From a virus, in IMG/VR virus record IMGVR_UViG_3300028365_000002, positions 1-64,000 of that record: 64,000 nucleotides of DNA; one strand, written 5' to 3'. Position 1 is the stretch's first letter. Every line of letters starts with the position of its first letter. The position numbers and the translations under genes were made by a program. The notes below the pieces were generated by a model. That model searched no databases, had not been told where the DNA came from, and saw nothing but the letters and a program-made list of their open reading frames with translations. Below are positions 55,401 through 62,345 of the stretch, piece by piece.

Positions 55401-56780
55401 CAAGTAGCACCGGCCGGCACACGTCTTGACATTTATGTTATCAAGGATGCAGAGTACTATTTTGTTGACACACAAATTATATTTGACACTGATATAACAG
55501 CTATTGTGTCAACTGGCGACACTTTAACATTGGAATCAGCAGAGGACAGCACTGTTTATACCGGAGTTGTTACGTCGACTAATGCAAACACACTTACTAT
55601 ACAGCGCCAGCGCACAGAAATAAGAGAATCGTTTTTAGATAATAACAATTTTTCTATATCAGCAAATGGTAACACAACCGACGTTGTTGTTACTACTGTG
55701 TCGTACGTTACAAGCGAAGGAATGACTTTTACATCACCGCCGCAATCTGCCGATTTGGTAGAAATATACCAGTTCAGTAATCATGATATTAATAATTTTG
55801 AAAGAATTACATATAAGGTCATTACAGATTCGGACATAACTGCGGATTCGTTTGATTATGCAACTAGAAATCTAGTTGCAACAGGGTTTATTCCATTAAG
55901 AGGAACAATACCAAACTCGAGTTATGCATGGATTGCAGTCAACGGAGAGTTATTAACTCCTGAAGTTGATTATTCGTTGAATTCTGCAGGTACTACTATA
56001 GAGTTGTATAAAACACCTTCAGAAGATGATGTTATTGATGTAATACAATTTGGCGCAACTCCGGTTACTAATAAATTTGGATACAGAATTTTTAAAGACA
56101 TGTTAAATCGAGTTCATTACAAGAGACTTAACCAGGATAACAGCTATGTTCTATTAAATCCGCTAAATTATTATGACATTAGAATTATGTTAGAAGATGC
56201 AACTGGAATGTTTCAACCTAACAAGGCAAAAAATATTCCAGGCGTGTTGTTTATTAATGGCGAAAGAATTGAATACTTTGAAATCAATGGTAATCAAGTA
56301 CAGCAACTTAGAAGAGGTACTTTAGGAACTGGCGTTAAAGAAACGTATAACGCCGGAACACGAGCATACGGCCAAGGGCCAGACGAGACTGTTAATTACA
56401 CTGATACAATTTTGAATCAGACAATCAAGTCCGACGGAAGCACAGATATTGTGCTCGATTACACTCCGTTAAGTGTTGACGAAATCGAAGTGTTTGTTGC
56501 TGGACACAGACTTAGAAAAGCTTCAATAGAAAGATATAATACATCGTTGCATCAAGACAGCCCTGAAGGAGACAATACAGTAGCCGCGGAATTTACATTA
56601 AACGGAAATACTATTGTCTTTAACTTAGACAGAAATAATATAACACCTGCCGACGGAGAATTGGTTTCAATCATACGAAAAGTAGGCAAAGTGTGGAACG
56701 ATGAAGGAAAATCGTTGGCAAATACAGATAATATCATAGGTAACTTTTTGCGAAACGCAACAATAGAGTTGCCTAAATAA
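43425..56780 (+). CDS. 4451-residue giant baseplate protein at the gp7 position
   Basis: One uninterrupted 13.4-kb frame between gp6 and the gp8-position gene, where T4 has gp7 (1032 residues). Visible parts: an N-terminal region NRVDQSASNFLPKYFRTDTN; a cupredoxin-like beta-domain (~190-290, LKLYRGQTYRFEINTPGHPI, later DTLYYISQ); two CBM5/12-like segments (~1446-1490, NWTENKRYTGGTVVEYLGKY, and ~1704-1745, WKEWTDYAIGDVVKYKEFFY); a helical block after the second (YQKREYLANIISDSVSQYKF); an FG-GAP-like beta-propeller (~2120-2430; ILVIGSPN, IIAVGAPGA, KLFVGAPGSNDDNGK, IAISAPRNDDN); paired 'GRGYTVAPEIII' and 'GNGYRETPRVEI' modules (~2955-3390); and a C-terminal GVLFINGERIEYF...LRRGTLGTG signature seen in marine phage structural giants. 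By inference it is a wedge component with carbohydrate- or surface-binding arms. Confidence 0.8.
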   Translation: MAYNKDQEDFSLPVGNRVDQSASNFLPKYFRTDTNKKFINSTIDQMINPGVVEKIDAYAGHRYAKATKPTDNFLQDFTANRENYQFEPVAVYKDELQNVGFLKNYNDYIAQLKNFKGTVDNHSLINSQEFYAWNPHIDWDKFVNFREYYWLPTGPVPVAIAGQSDKVVSTYTVTLADDGDNFAYVFTPNGFTRNPNLKLYRGQTYRFEINTPGHPIAIAVLRNFTDNDLTSDTDFTNTSTLYTDGVTSDTDYVETGIIEFTVSMTAPDTLYYISQNDINTSGVFSMFGIEDNTKIDVSAEIIGKKTYKTSTNVELSNGMKVYFQGTVTPEKYAAGNWYVEGVGSEICLVSESDLEVPSIFTSNFQVPFDDPEIGFDQYPFDDATSYPGTKDYITINRASADRNPWTRYNRWFHRNVVETCLLCNNLPVDINEAARARRPIIEFEAGLKLINHGTKAKLNVDLVDTFTTDVFSTIEGSVGYYIDNVNLVDGHRILFTADNDSTVNGKIYEVNFILHNGTKQISLIEINETTPKINEVVLVLSGVDHRGKMFYFDGEKWFLSQEKTGVNQSPLFDLYNNNEISFTDTMIYPANSFVGNKIFSYRIGNGANDPELGFPLTYKNIANVGDIVFDFNLLNDDFVYQDSLNNPLTLSTDTGYLKNYNSTNDNAVYQNAWKKAVKNSQQPVVRQYNIDTQLNNFAVDVFDNSGTLTDLRVSVYVNSIRKSIGSDYTIENESGTATVVFADDITVDDLVLLKCYSKTPKNNNGFYEIPINFEKNPLNENITDFTLGQVNDHLDSIVEDITGFSGIFPGFSNLRDLGSITEYGKKFVQHSGPVNLALYHITDKDANIIKSLKYARREYAKFKRTFINESLTTGFDGNIKDHVDLILSRISKDKKPNMPFFFSDMIGIGAATKTIHTIEYSGPAYFALSNNFTLSTLSSLSVGVYKNSIQLLHERDYTFINGFVYITSELNDGDIVEIYEYESTNGSYIPPTPTKLGLYPAYQPAVYTDSTYVKSTSVIRGHDGSQTIAFNDYRDDLLIELETRIYNNIKCNNNKDLIDIHDFVGGYARDTGYSKQNINTAILADFAQWLEISGSVDYSTHDFWDPANTFTYNYSSTNDLDGISLDGFWRSIYKKYYDTDSPHTSPWEMLGFTIMPTWWKTVYGPAPYTSNNRILWNDLQEGIFREPNKSVIRDSKYKRPNLIKFLPVDEFGRLLSPLESGLAQNFSLANSKSSFKFGDMSPVETAWRRTSEYPFSLITAWALLQPTKIIGLGFDCSRTQRDITGNIIYTDTQKAINLSSLVLPSTSTNGAPALTSGLVNYIAEYMVTKTEIKYNDYKEKLRNLTNQLAVKLGGYGDKTKLKLLLDSRSPLNKTSLFVPDENYQIEFVTSNALDIVVLSGIIVEKTELGYIISGYDKEDPVFNFNKPIVQNADPVITVGGISESFVNWTENKRYTGGTVVEYLGKYYRTKITHTSTTTFDSGKFVVLSNLPIVGGISASLRKTFQDTLTSFSYGTLLSSVQEVVDFMSGYENHLINQGFIFDFFNQDTSAVEDMKLCIQEFMFWVTQNWDNGTVLTVSPVANKVSFEREYFVVDNVHDSFYDYNLLTGNGTRIGKEFTNIFRSNSNEFGVKPVNSEDGIFLVKLPLVQKEHIILVDNTTVFNDTIFDKKTGYRQERIKVVGYRTADWTGGLNAPGFIYDKAKVTLWKEWTDYAIGDVVKYKEFFYAANLKHTATDFFDANYWNILAKRPEPELLPNWDYRVNQFTDFYSLDTDNFDSEQQRLGQHLIGYQKREYLANIISDSVSQYKFYQGFIQDKGTKNALTKLFDALSSANKDSLEFFEEWAIRVGQYGAVENVSEVEYNLEESKYRLEPQLIELVNSISASRTDLVYEIAPYQTYIKPNNYDHANLFTELSGTENYTKDSGYVRDKDVSYLSVGRDQILNLSIDNILIGEFIWVKDDKQSWTVLRHVNSNYQVSNIIPSLPDNLLREPQNSNGFTVYFDEYVDFKEDDIIGITSGIADINGFFKVAYSSLNEVAIVTDAAVSIPAFTDSTTLAVTRLVNRRFKDADDVNKNITDITVDLNDTVWIDDVEFGKWGVYENSNIFSLHNELVNPTGSETGYASSFAASESNSILVIGSPNQDTDPVTRIYRRFSENSPSILLQGITATDEILSNSLYGFDVAISITGDIIAVGAPGATRIDDSTAGPSAQGAVFIYSRIQDATYRNTATIFSPVPAENEQFGYQIELKSDEHGVTKLFVGAPGSNDDNGKLYVFDNSTTDWVYNNVTIDTVKNFAVNKLGDVVLTSAPVGTTKEMSVYRKQDDGTFDNSIMPVIREEDSSEGFGYAIAINDSGDQIAISAPRNDDNGIDAGAVYIYNQSNTSEYVLSQVLNSPFDEKNEAFGTGLSFSLNKLAISGKNTDTRITTSFDNFFTLISEYQLGFDNTNSPVYSTYVFDQTSASNESGTTVDGGTTRFVNIKKDTGRIAVFQKIGHSFIFGEDVSYDRNTLPANISNFKLVENHLYIGFPKLKPETLNSIFEGNLVNNEPGVGVFVDLRADKTANSWELLTEESGKVDISKIQQCFVYSKDKNDIISTLDIIDPRQGKIAGPAEQELDFKTFYDPAIYSINTNGINGAIVDDASNWTEDYVGKLWWNLNSVSWYNPYQGDSQYRANNWNKLTAGSSVDVYEWVGSKLLPTEWNAISDTNEGFAQGVSGISLYGNSVYSSKRVYDRVSRSFALKYFYWVRNNRLVPSLSSRRLSAIDVAGLIRDPASSGYRFVAPLDTNKFAIYNSSSLVEGSNTVLHYSFAADPALQTNVHREYQLVTEGLDTSIINNEIETKWFDSLIGYDQNSNSVPDPALPIKQRYGVLNFPRQGMFVNRLEAVKQVVERVNEVLMANQVVDDTDFSTLLSKDEIPDINSGAYDTTVDTVDQLKFVSVARTARAEILPIIENTRIVGVNIVNPGRGYTVAPEIIISDRSGTAATITVTINNIGQITSAKIKSQGNNYSDTATILVRKFSVLVSSDVEIGNRWAIYSWDVSSQSWTRTNNQSFDTARYWEYADWYAGGYNSLTPINIIVSQTYKLHDLDTNIGDTIKIENTGTGGWTILRKTSNVSGQDFTDNYETIGRENGTIQFSTKIYDYASTASGFDAAIYDNSFYDREPVTELRNLLIALRDDLFDADLAVEWNKLFFASMRYAFSEQSNIDWAFKTSFVRAKHNLGKLTQKVTFQNDNLENYEDYVNEVKPYSTKVREYISSYEFTEPTGSLTTDFDLPPAYNNVTKNIETSSATLDGDTVSNLVSEYFQPTLSQWTENNGYEIIRIDVANSGNGYRETPRVEIGNNRGTTASAFLSKDSVKSIVVDNPGKKYYSTPVITLIGSQETGSTPATAVAIMGNGNVRSFHMTIKFDRVSGSYVFTELSKTENFEGNSSREIFNLKWPININTNSYNVTVNGITQLASTFEISNNLDKSKGYDRYIGRIDFVNPPAIDTLIEIQYQKDINLLDAADRINFFYNPSTGMLGNDLAQLMDGVEYSGVTIDSFTFGIDQGWDIAGYGSLPWDTFDETNQDEIFVLDSSTTIFELSQPLEIGVEYNFYLNGTRIDDPNYGTLTPVTTVGAVMQTITGDGFSTTIVIDEELVTTIAGDIVVIRKSTSDGATIFSGYDTQLSGGNLGYTTATGIDSGEINIDGDGFVTPTTSKGPEELVPGEIRDTLDIQVYHRPSDGVGIIGTVNYNIDGSSVEFSLPAIPQTNDSVIVKLDNVILGNDLYTIDYTNRKIYFDDGTLQIGTNLAITTIGTNGINLIDTTNFYSDGTTTSVVTSAAWSDQVSALITVNGNVLTSGIDYILAETTAGDGFPNRVKIEFSVSALTTDDFVQYSLYSTLIQTYSQVTIDKTFTANNSNDYHKFDGTINTVPFNNKPISHNILVKVGNKILNPGYSVVYTTTDSRVYNIEEWQFSDNFITASDVFVFADHQQLDSSEYTYDAVNIRINLLTAQVAPAGTRLDIYVIKDAEYYFVDTQIIFDTDITAIVSTGDTLTLESAEDSTVYTGVVTSTNANTLTIQRQRTEIRESFLDNNNFSISANGNTTDVVVTTVSYVTSEGMTFTSPPQSADLVEIYQFSNHDINNFERITYKVITDSDITADSFDYATRNLVATGFIPLRGTIPNSSYAWIAVNGELLTPEVDYSLNSAGTTIELYKTPSEDDVIDVIQFGATPVTNKFGYRIFKDMLNRVHYKRLNQDNSYVLLNPLNYYDIRIMLEDATGMFQPNKAKNIPGVLFINGERIEYFEINGNQVQQLRRGTLGTGVKETYNAGTRAYGQGPDETVNYTDTILNQTIKSDGSTDIVLDYTPLSVDEIEVFVAGHRLRKASIERYNTSLHQDSPEGDNTVAAEFTLNGNTIVFNLDRNNITPADGELVSIIRKVGKVWNDEGKSLANTDNIIGNFLRNATIELPK

Positions 56781-56783
56781 ATA
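56776..56783 (+). promoter_or_regulatory. Late promoter (AATAAATA)
   Basis: AATAAATA overlaps the stop of the 4451-residue gene and stands 18 bp before the next ATG at 56801. The leader would be about 12 nt but still contains the AGGTGGTAGG ribosome site. Confidence 0.5.
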
Positions 56784-56800
56784 CAATACAGGTGGTAGGA

Positions 56801-57412
56801 ATGACAAATTTAAAAGAATATAGCGGTTTACACGTCGAAGGTCATATTAAGATATTTGACCCAGCATCCGGAGAAACCTTTATTAACAAACGAAATGCTA
56901 TTAATTATGAAAACATGAGTTTATCATTAGCAGAAAGCTTGGCCAATCGCGGACAGGGGTTTATCTACGAAATGAGTTTTGGCAACGGCGGAACAAGTGT
57001 GGATCCAACAGGTATTATTACATATTTAACTCCGAACACAACTGGAACAAATGCTAGTTTATACAATCAAACTTATACAAAAGTTATTGACGATCGTAGT
57101 GTCAACAACGTGGATCCTACTAGGAACAAAACAGAAGTTCGACATGTTTCAGGAACTAATTATACTGACATCTTGATCAGTTGCTTATTAGATTATGGCG
57201 AGCCGTCTGGGCAAGAAGCATTTGACACAAGCAGTAACAGCAATGGATTATATGTTTTTGACGAACTAGGATTAAAAGGTTTCAAGTCGTCAGACACAGG
57301 ACGTTTGCTAACACATGTTATATTTCATCCTGTTCAAAAAAGTTTAAACAGATTAATACAAATTGATTATACTGTTAGAGTACAAAGCCTCAGCGGCTTC
57401 AACGAGGGATAA
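56801..57412 (+). CDS. Baseplate wedge protein at the gp8 position
   Basis: 203 residues from the ATG at 56801 (MTNLKEYSGLHVEGHIKIFD...); a GTG three codons earlier is less likely because GGTAGGA lies between. Core: GETFINKRNAINYENMSLSL (~28-47), IYEMSFGNGGTSVDPTGI, TYLTPNTTGTNASLYNQTY, ILISCLLDYGEPSGQEAFD and HVIFHPVQKSLNRLIQIDYT near the end. This family is widespread in marine T4-like phages, often annotated as virion structural or gp8. T4 gp8 is longer (334 residues), so the gp8 link rests on position. It lies between the giant wedge gene and the fibre paralogues. Confidence 0.75.
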   Translation: MTNLKEYSGLHVEGHIKIFDPASGETFINKRNAINYENMSLSLAESLANRGQGFIYEMSFGNGGTSVDPTGIITYLTPNTTGTNASLYNQTYTKVIDDRSVNNVDPTRNKTEVRHVSGTNYTDILISCLLDYGEPSGQEAFDTSSNSNGLYVFDELGLKGFKSSDTGRLLTHVIFHPVQKSLNRLIQIDYTVRVQSLSGFNEG

Positions 57413-57414
57413 AA

Positions 57415-59490
57415 ATGCCATACAATGTAAAATTTACCGATAACGTCAACAAAGGCTCGATTGTTGTTGTTGACAAAACCTTCAACAATGAAACTAGCCT
57501 GTCACTTCCTGGCAGAGATCAAGGAGAATACGGAACAATTGTTGCAGAGAACTTCTTGCATCTACTGGAAAATTTTGCAAACACTAGTTCTCCTGCAAGA
57601 CCAGTTGAAGGCCAGTTATGGTACGACACAACTGACAATGCCAACCAATTAAAACTTTACGATGGCACCCAGTGGGTAAGTGCCGGTGGACTAAAAAAAG
57701 CAACAACCGAACCCGATGCAACTTCGAGTACACTGGGAGATTTATGGATTAACACCTCGACACGGCAGCTTTATTTATACAGCGGATCTGGTTGGATTCT
57801 TGTTGGCCCGTCAGACGCAGCAGGCAGCGGCACAGGAACAACAACACAAACTATCAAAGACACTAACAACAAGGTCAGAACTGTTATAGTCAACTATATT
57901 GCAAATAAAGTTATATCGGTGATTAGTGCAGATCAATTTACAGCCAAGAATCAAAGTGATCTTCCAGGTTTTTCAACTGGCGCAACTAATAATATAATCT
58001 ATCCTGGTGTTAACCTAAGTAAAACAATAACAGGCACAGGGGAAGACCTAGGCGGCATAACAACCAATACAAAATATTACGGCGTTGCAAGTACAGCCGA
58101 GAGTCTAATCATCAACGGTTCACCAAGGGCTGCTGCTGAATTTGCAATACTCAGCAATGCAAATACTTTTACAAAATCGTTAACAGTAAATAGTAACGAC
58201 GGCATAACAGTCGGCGACGACACAAAGTTTAAAATGTCTGTTTCAGGAAGCATTGGTGAAATTAGAAATGGTGCATCTGATGGCAGCATTGACTTCAGAG
58301 TAAGAAAAGACGGAGTGTTAACAACTGCACTAAGAGTCTACCACGATACTAGTGTAGTAATTGGTAGTCCGACTAGGATTCCAACAGCCACGCTCGATGT
58401 CCGAGGTGATGTGAGAACAGCTGGCAATCTCAATGTTGGCACTAACTCAGATTCTGATCCGTCAAATTTAATTGTCAGTGGCAACAGCAGTATACTAGGA
58501 GATTTGGAAGTCGACGGAACTGCAACTGTTACAGGAAATATTACTGTTAACAATATTGTAACAACCTCGTCAAGTCTATCAAGCGTTGGGTCGTTATTGC
58601 TGCCGTTTTCTAATATGTTCGCTGAAAGATTCACTGGGGCATTTACTGGAAACTTAACCGGTAACATAACAGGATCGGCATCGTCGGCTGGGAAGTTAAG
58701 CAGTGCTACAAGTTTTCAATTAGTTGGTGATGTAATATCTCAAGTTGTTGAGTTTGACGGCCAAGTTAGTGGATTGACAAAAGAGTTTAATACTACGTTA
58801 AATGATACATTCTTCACTGATAAGGATAAAGTAACAACGTCGGAAACAACTGATCAAATCTTAGTTAACAGACCCGGTACTGGAATACGAATAGTAGAGC
58901 AACGAGCATTATTAGAAAAAATACCCAACGATGCATTAGGTCCACTGGTTCCAATTGGCACTATTTTACCGTTTGGCGGCCAAGCAGCGCCAACTGGGTG
59001 GTTAATGTGTGACGGAGCAGAGTACGAAATTGCTACATACGAACTATTATATAACATCATCGGTCCAAGCTTTGGAATTTCGTCATCGCCGCTGTTACTA
59101 TTTAAATCTCCTGACATGCGCGGCCGATCTTTGCTAGGAGGACTGGCCGGAGCAACTGGTGCTGCTCGAGTCCTCAACGACGGCGCTGCTAACACGGTTG
59201 GCAACTACGGCGGCTCGTCTGCTGCATTAATCGAAACAGATCAATTACCGGAGCACACGCACAGTTTACAAGGCGATGCTGGAACACAATTTTATGCTAC
59301 TAACAACAACGTTACCAATCCAGCTGACTCGTCAGCGGTTAGCGCGCTTCCATCATCTACTGGGCCACTCACTGGGTCAGGAATAACAAGAACAGAAGGC
59401 ATTGCCAATCGTGCATTATCGCAAGAAGAATTTAAAACAGTTTCGCCTTTTGCAACAGTTAACTTTATCATATACCACGGAGTCTTTTAA
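57415..59490 (+). CDS. Short tail fibre/collar-domain protein (691 aa)
   Basis: 691 residues. The N-terminal ~135 form a domain shared with the next two genes: GEYGTIVAENFLHLLENFAN, PVEGQLWYDTTDNANQLKLY, LGDLWINTSTRQLYLYSG and WILVGP. The shaft has beta-repeats (GNLNVGTNSDSDPSNLIVSG, GDLEVDGTATVTGNITVNN, GNLTGNITGSA). The C-terminal ~190 hold a phage tail collar domain: PIGTILPFGGQAAPTGWLMC (~518-537), YELLYNIIGPSFG, SPDMRGRSLLGGL, DQLPEHTHSL (His motif) and a FATVNFIIYHGVF end. This is the T4 gp12/gp10-like receptor-tip type. It starts 2 bp after the gp8-position gene, and its stop overlaps the next start (TAATG). Confidence 0.85.
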   Translation: MPYNVKFTDNVNKGSIVVVDKTFNNETSLSLPGRDQGEYGTIVAENFLHLLENFANTSSPARPVEGQLWYDTTDNANQLKLYDGTQWVSAGGLKKATTEPDATSSTLGDLWINTSTRQLYLYSGSGWILVGPSDAAGSGTGTTTQTIKDTNNKVRTVIVNYIANKVISVISADQFTAKNQSDLPGFSTGATNNIIYPGVNLSKTITGTGEDLGGITTNTKYYGVASTAESLIINGSPRAAAEFAILSNANTFTKSLTVNSNDGITVGDDTKFKMSVSGSIGEIRNGASDGSIDFRVRKDGVLTTALRVYHDTSVVIGSPTRIPTATLDVRGDVRTAGNLNVGTNSDSDPSNLIVSGNSSILGDLEVDGTATVTGNITVNNIVTTSSSLSSVGSLLLPFSNMFAERFTGAFTGNLTGNITGSASSAGKLSSATSFQLVGDVISQVVEFDGQVSGLTKEFNTTLNDTFFTDKDKVTTSETTDQILVNRPGTGIRIVEQRALLEKIPNDALGPLVPIGTILPFGGQAAPTGWLMCDGAEYEIATYELLYNIIGPSFGISSSPLLLFKSPDMRGRSLLGGLAGATGAARVLNDGAANTVGNYGGSSAALIETDQLPEHTHSLQGDAGTQFYATNNNVTNPADSSAVSALPSSTGPLTGSGITRTEGIANRALSQEEFKTVSPFATVNFIIYHGVF

Positions 59491-60809
59491 TGAGTTATAA
59501 AATTAATACAACCAACGGCGCACTTTTAGTAGATTTGATTGACGGCAGAATCGATGACGAGACCACCGACTTGATTCTTATTGGAAGAAATTATACAGGA
59601 TACGGCGAAGCATTTAATGAGAATTTTGTTAAAGTTCTTGAAAACTTTGCAAATACCGCCGCCCCGTCAAACCCACTTGTTGGACAGCTTTGGTACGATA
59701 CTAGCGAAGTAAGATTAAAAATCTACAATGGAGAATCTTTTATAGCAACTGCTGCAACTGTTGTTTCTTCTACAACTCCTTCATTAGCACCTGGAGAACT
59801 TTGGGTCGATACTGCAAACAAGCAATTAAAGTTTAGCGATGGCGATAATACATTTCTTGCAGGCCCAATTTACACTGTTGCACAGGGAGAGTCCGGATTA
59901 GATGTTCAAACTCTAGTTGACGAGTTTGGAAATTCAAAAGTTGTTGTGCGATTGTTAATAGCTGCACAACCGATAGCAATCATTAGCAGAGAATCGTTTA
60001 CTATGGCCATTGCTTTGCCTAATTTTGAGAAAGATATCAAAGAAGGTATTAATATTAGCTCTTTGTATTCTAATTTTCTTTACCACGGAACTGCTGAATC
60101 TGCATTATCAATTTCTGGAATATCAGATACTGGATTTCTTCGAACCAATCCAGAAAGTGAAGTAGTTGGTAATACAACAACTGGTATATTAAAAATACAG
60201 ACCGATCTTGGTCTAACAGTTGGCGACAATAATGATTTCAAATTACTTGTATCAGATAATAATACTATATTGAGAAGTCAGACTGGCAACGCAGGAATCA
60301 AATTTCAAGTTAACCCAGGACCAACAGTGAGTGAAAACTTTTTAATTGATTACCTAACTGTTAATACTACTGCTGGAAATGTAGGAATTTGGCAAGATAA
60401 TCCGCAATATAACCTTGATGTTTCTGGAGATGTAAGAATAACAGGAAATCTTGCCATTGAGGGTGCCATAACAAACACTGACGTTTTCTTCTCACTTGAT
60501 ATTACAGGATTAAATAATTCATTGATTGTAGACATAATTGAATCTATGGTGCCGTCGAGCACAAAAATTGACAACGTAGAAGCATTAATACATTGTACCG
60601 AATACAGCGGAACAAACACGTACAATGCGTCTGATGGAATTTCAAAAACTTTTGTCACAGTTGACAAAGCAGGTACCGAAAACCAGTCTGTGTTAGCTGA
60701 TGTATTATTTAACAATGCTACTAACACACTTGCATTAACTGTTGCACGTACTTTGAAGAGATTTAGAGTAGTTGCCGGAAGTTGGGCCTATATTGAAGAC
60801 GTAAGCTAA
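59490..60809 (+). CDS. Tail fibre paralogue (439 aa)
   Basis: 439 residues. The N-terminal ~130 repeat the domain of the previous gene: GYGEAFNENFVKVLENFANT, PLVGQLWYDTSEVRLKIYNG, PGELWVDTANKQLKFSDGDN, AGPIYTV. A shaft follows (LKIQTDLGLTVGDNNDFKL, YNLDVSGDVRITGNLAIEGA). The C-terminal ~110 is a different module (VEALIHCTEYSGTNTYNA, TLALTVARTLKRFRVVAG), lacking the collar domain. It probably pairs with its neighbours as alternative or co-assembled fibre subunits. Confidence 0.75.
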   Translation: MSYKINTTNGALLVDLIDGRIDDETTDLILIGRNYTGYGEAFNENFVKVLENFANTAAPSNPLVGQLWYDTSEVRLKIYNGESFIATAATVVSSTTPSLAPGELWVDTANKQLKFSDGDNTFLAGPIYTVAQGESGLDVQTLVDEFGNSKVVVRLLIAAQPIAIISRESFTMAIALPNFEKDIKEGINISSLYSNFLYHGTAESALSISGISDTGFLRTNPESEVVGNTTTGILKIQTDLGLTVGDNNDFKLLVSDNNTILRSQTGNAGIKFQVNPGPTVSENFLIDYLTVNTTAGNVGIWQDNPQYNLDVSGDVRITGNLAIEGAITNTDVFFSLDITGLNNSLIVDIIESMVPSSTKIDNVEALIHCTEYSGTNTYNASDGISKTFVTVDKAGTENQSVLADVLFNNATNTLALTVARTLKRFRVVAGSWAYIEDVS

Positions 60810-60825
60810 GATATAATGTTTAACT

Positions 60826-60833
60826 GATAAATA
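60826..60833 (+). promoter_or_regulatory. Late promoter (GATAAATA)
   Basis: GATAAATA stands 29 bp before the ATG at 60863, in the only larger gap between the fibre paralogues. An AGGGGTT ribosome site follows. Confidence 0.65.
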
Positions 60834-60862
60834 CTATTAACGCAATAGGGGTTAAACCATAA

Positions 60863-62314
60863 ATGGCTTATATTATTAACAGATACAACGGATCGGTCTT
60901 AACAACAGTTGAAGATGGAACGGTAAATCAAGCTACTGAAGTAAAATTCATTGGCAAAAACTTTGCTGGCTACGGCGAAGCACAGAACGAAAACTTTTTG
61001 TTCCTTTTAGAAAATTTTGCTTCGTCAACAGCTCCAACTCGGCCAATCGCCGGCATGCTGTGGTACGACAGTATTAATTCTAAAATTAGAGTATATGATG
61101 GTACAATTTGGAAAACAACAGGCGGCGGCGAAGTAAGCGCAACTGCACCAATTGGTCTATCCGAGGGAGAACTTTGGTGGAACAACAGTACCAATCAGCT
61201 CTATAGTAGAAATTCAGTAAATGAGTGGGTACTAGTAGGACCACAGGGCGCAGGATCCGGACTTACTCAAATGCAATCACTGACGCTCTTTGACACGGTT
61301 GGTAATCCGCATGCAGTTATTGCTGCTACTATTGAAGATATCATTGTTTATATTACAAGTCCGACTGCATTTACAATCTCAGCAGGTGATGCAATCACAG
61401 GGTTTGACGAAATCAAACAAGGTACAACGCTTGTGAATACTCAGGCAGCAACAGCCGGTGTTACTACAAGCGATCATGTTTATTGGGGAACTGCAAGCAA
61501 TGCATTAACTTTAAACGGCCAAACCGCAGCAGAATTTCTTACAACTGATAATGCAGTATTTACCAATGTTGTTAAGTTCAATGATCCTGGATTTACACTA
61601 GGCAATGACGACGACCTAGTTGTTAAAATTGCACCCGATGCTTTTACACCTATAATACAACTTAAACGAGGCCTGCTTAAAATTCAAAATGCAGCCGACG
61701 GAGATATTATAAATATTTCTAACACTGAAATTAAGCCAGCAGTAAACAACACGTATGCATTGGGCACGATTACTGAACGATGGTCTAACATTTATGCAAC
61801 TACATTTAATGGTACTGCAACACAGGCAGATACATTATCTGTTAGCGGCTTATATAGAACAGCTACAACTGCCGGTTCTATAAATACTATCGCAGCAAGA
61901 GATGCAAGTGGCGACATAACTGCGGTAGTATTTCGTGGAATAGCAACAACTGCTCGATATGCCGATTTAGCAGAAAATTATTCAACCAACGAAGAACTAC
62001 TTCCTGGAACCGCAGTAGCAGTTAGCGCAAGTATTGACTACGAGGTAGAACCTGCTACTGCGAGTAACCATTGCATTGGGGTTATATCAACTGACCCTGC
62101 ATACTTAATGAACAGCGAAGCACACGGTCAGCCCGTTGGTCTAAAGGGTCGTCTACCTGTTAGAGTATCAGGACCAGTTAAAAAAGGTCAAGCAGTGTAT
62201 GCAATGGTCGACGGTGTATGTACTACAATTGCAACTACTGCACTAGTTGGAATATCACTTGAGTCAAATTACAGCAACGACGAAAAATTAGTTGAGTGTG
62301 TGCTTAAGGTATAA
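60863..62314 (+). CDS. Tail fibre paralogue with conserved C-terminal module (483 aa)
   Basis: 483 residues. The N-terminal domain is again the shared one: GYGEAQNENFLFLLENFASS, PIAGMLWYDSINSKIRVYDG, SEGELWWNNSTNQLYSRNS, WVLVGP. The C-terminal ~125 residues (ARYADLAENYSTNEELLPGT, IGVISTDPAYLMNSEAHGQP, LKGRLPVRVSGPVKKGQAVY) are a module that closes many marine myovirus fibres. The 'YADLAE-Y' element is also seen near chaperone/peptidase-type fibre ends. No autoproteolytic serine can be assigned. It is the third of three consecutive paralogues and has its own late promoter. Confidence 0.8.
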   Translation: MAYIINRYNGSVLTTVEDGTVNQATEVKFIGKNFAGYGEAQNENFLFLLENFASSTAPTRPIAGMLWYDSINSKIRVYDGTIWKTTGGGEVSATAPIGLSEGELWWNNSTNQLYSRNSVNEWVLVGPQGAGSGLTQMQSLTLFDTVGNPHAVIAATIEDIIVYITSPTAFTISAGDAITGFDEIKQGTTLVNTQAATAGVTTSDHVYWGTASNALTLNGQTAAEFLTTDNAVFTNVVKFNDPGFTLGNDDDLVVKIAPDAFTPIIQLKRGLLKIQNAADGDIINISNTEIKPAVNNTYALGTITERWSNIYATTFNGTATQADTLSVSGLYRTATTAGSINTIAARDASGDITAVVFRGIATTARYADLAENYSTNEELLPGTAVAVSASIDYEVEPATASNHCIGVISTDPAYLMNSEAHGQPVGLKGRLPVRVSGPVKKGQAVYAMVDGVCTTIATTALVGISLESNYSNDEKLVECVLKV

Positions 62315-62317
62315 ATA
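62310..62317 (+). promoter_or_regulatory. Late promoter (TATAAATA, exact consensus)
   Basis: TATAAATA overlaps the stop of the preceding fibre gene and is 28 bp before the ATG at 62346, with AGGAAA as ribosome site. With 24412-24419 it is one of two exact late consensus sites seen. Confidence 0.75.
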
Positions 62318-62345
62318 AAACTAGCAGTTTATAGGAAAAAAAATA

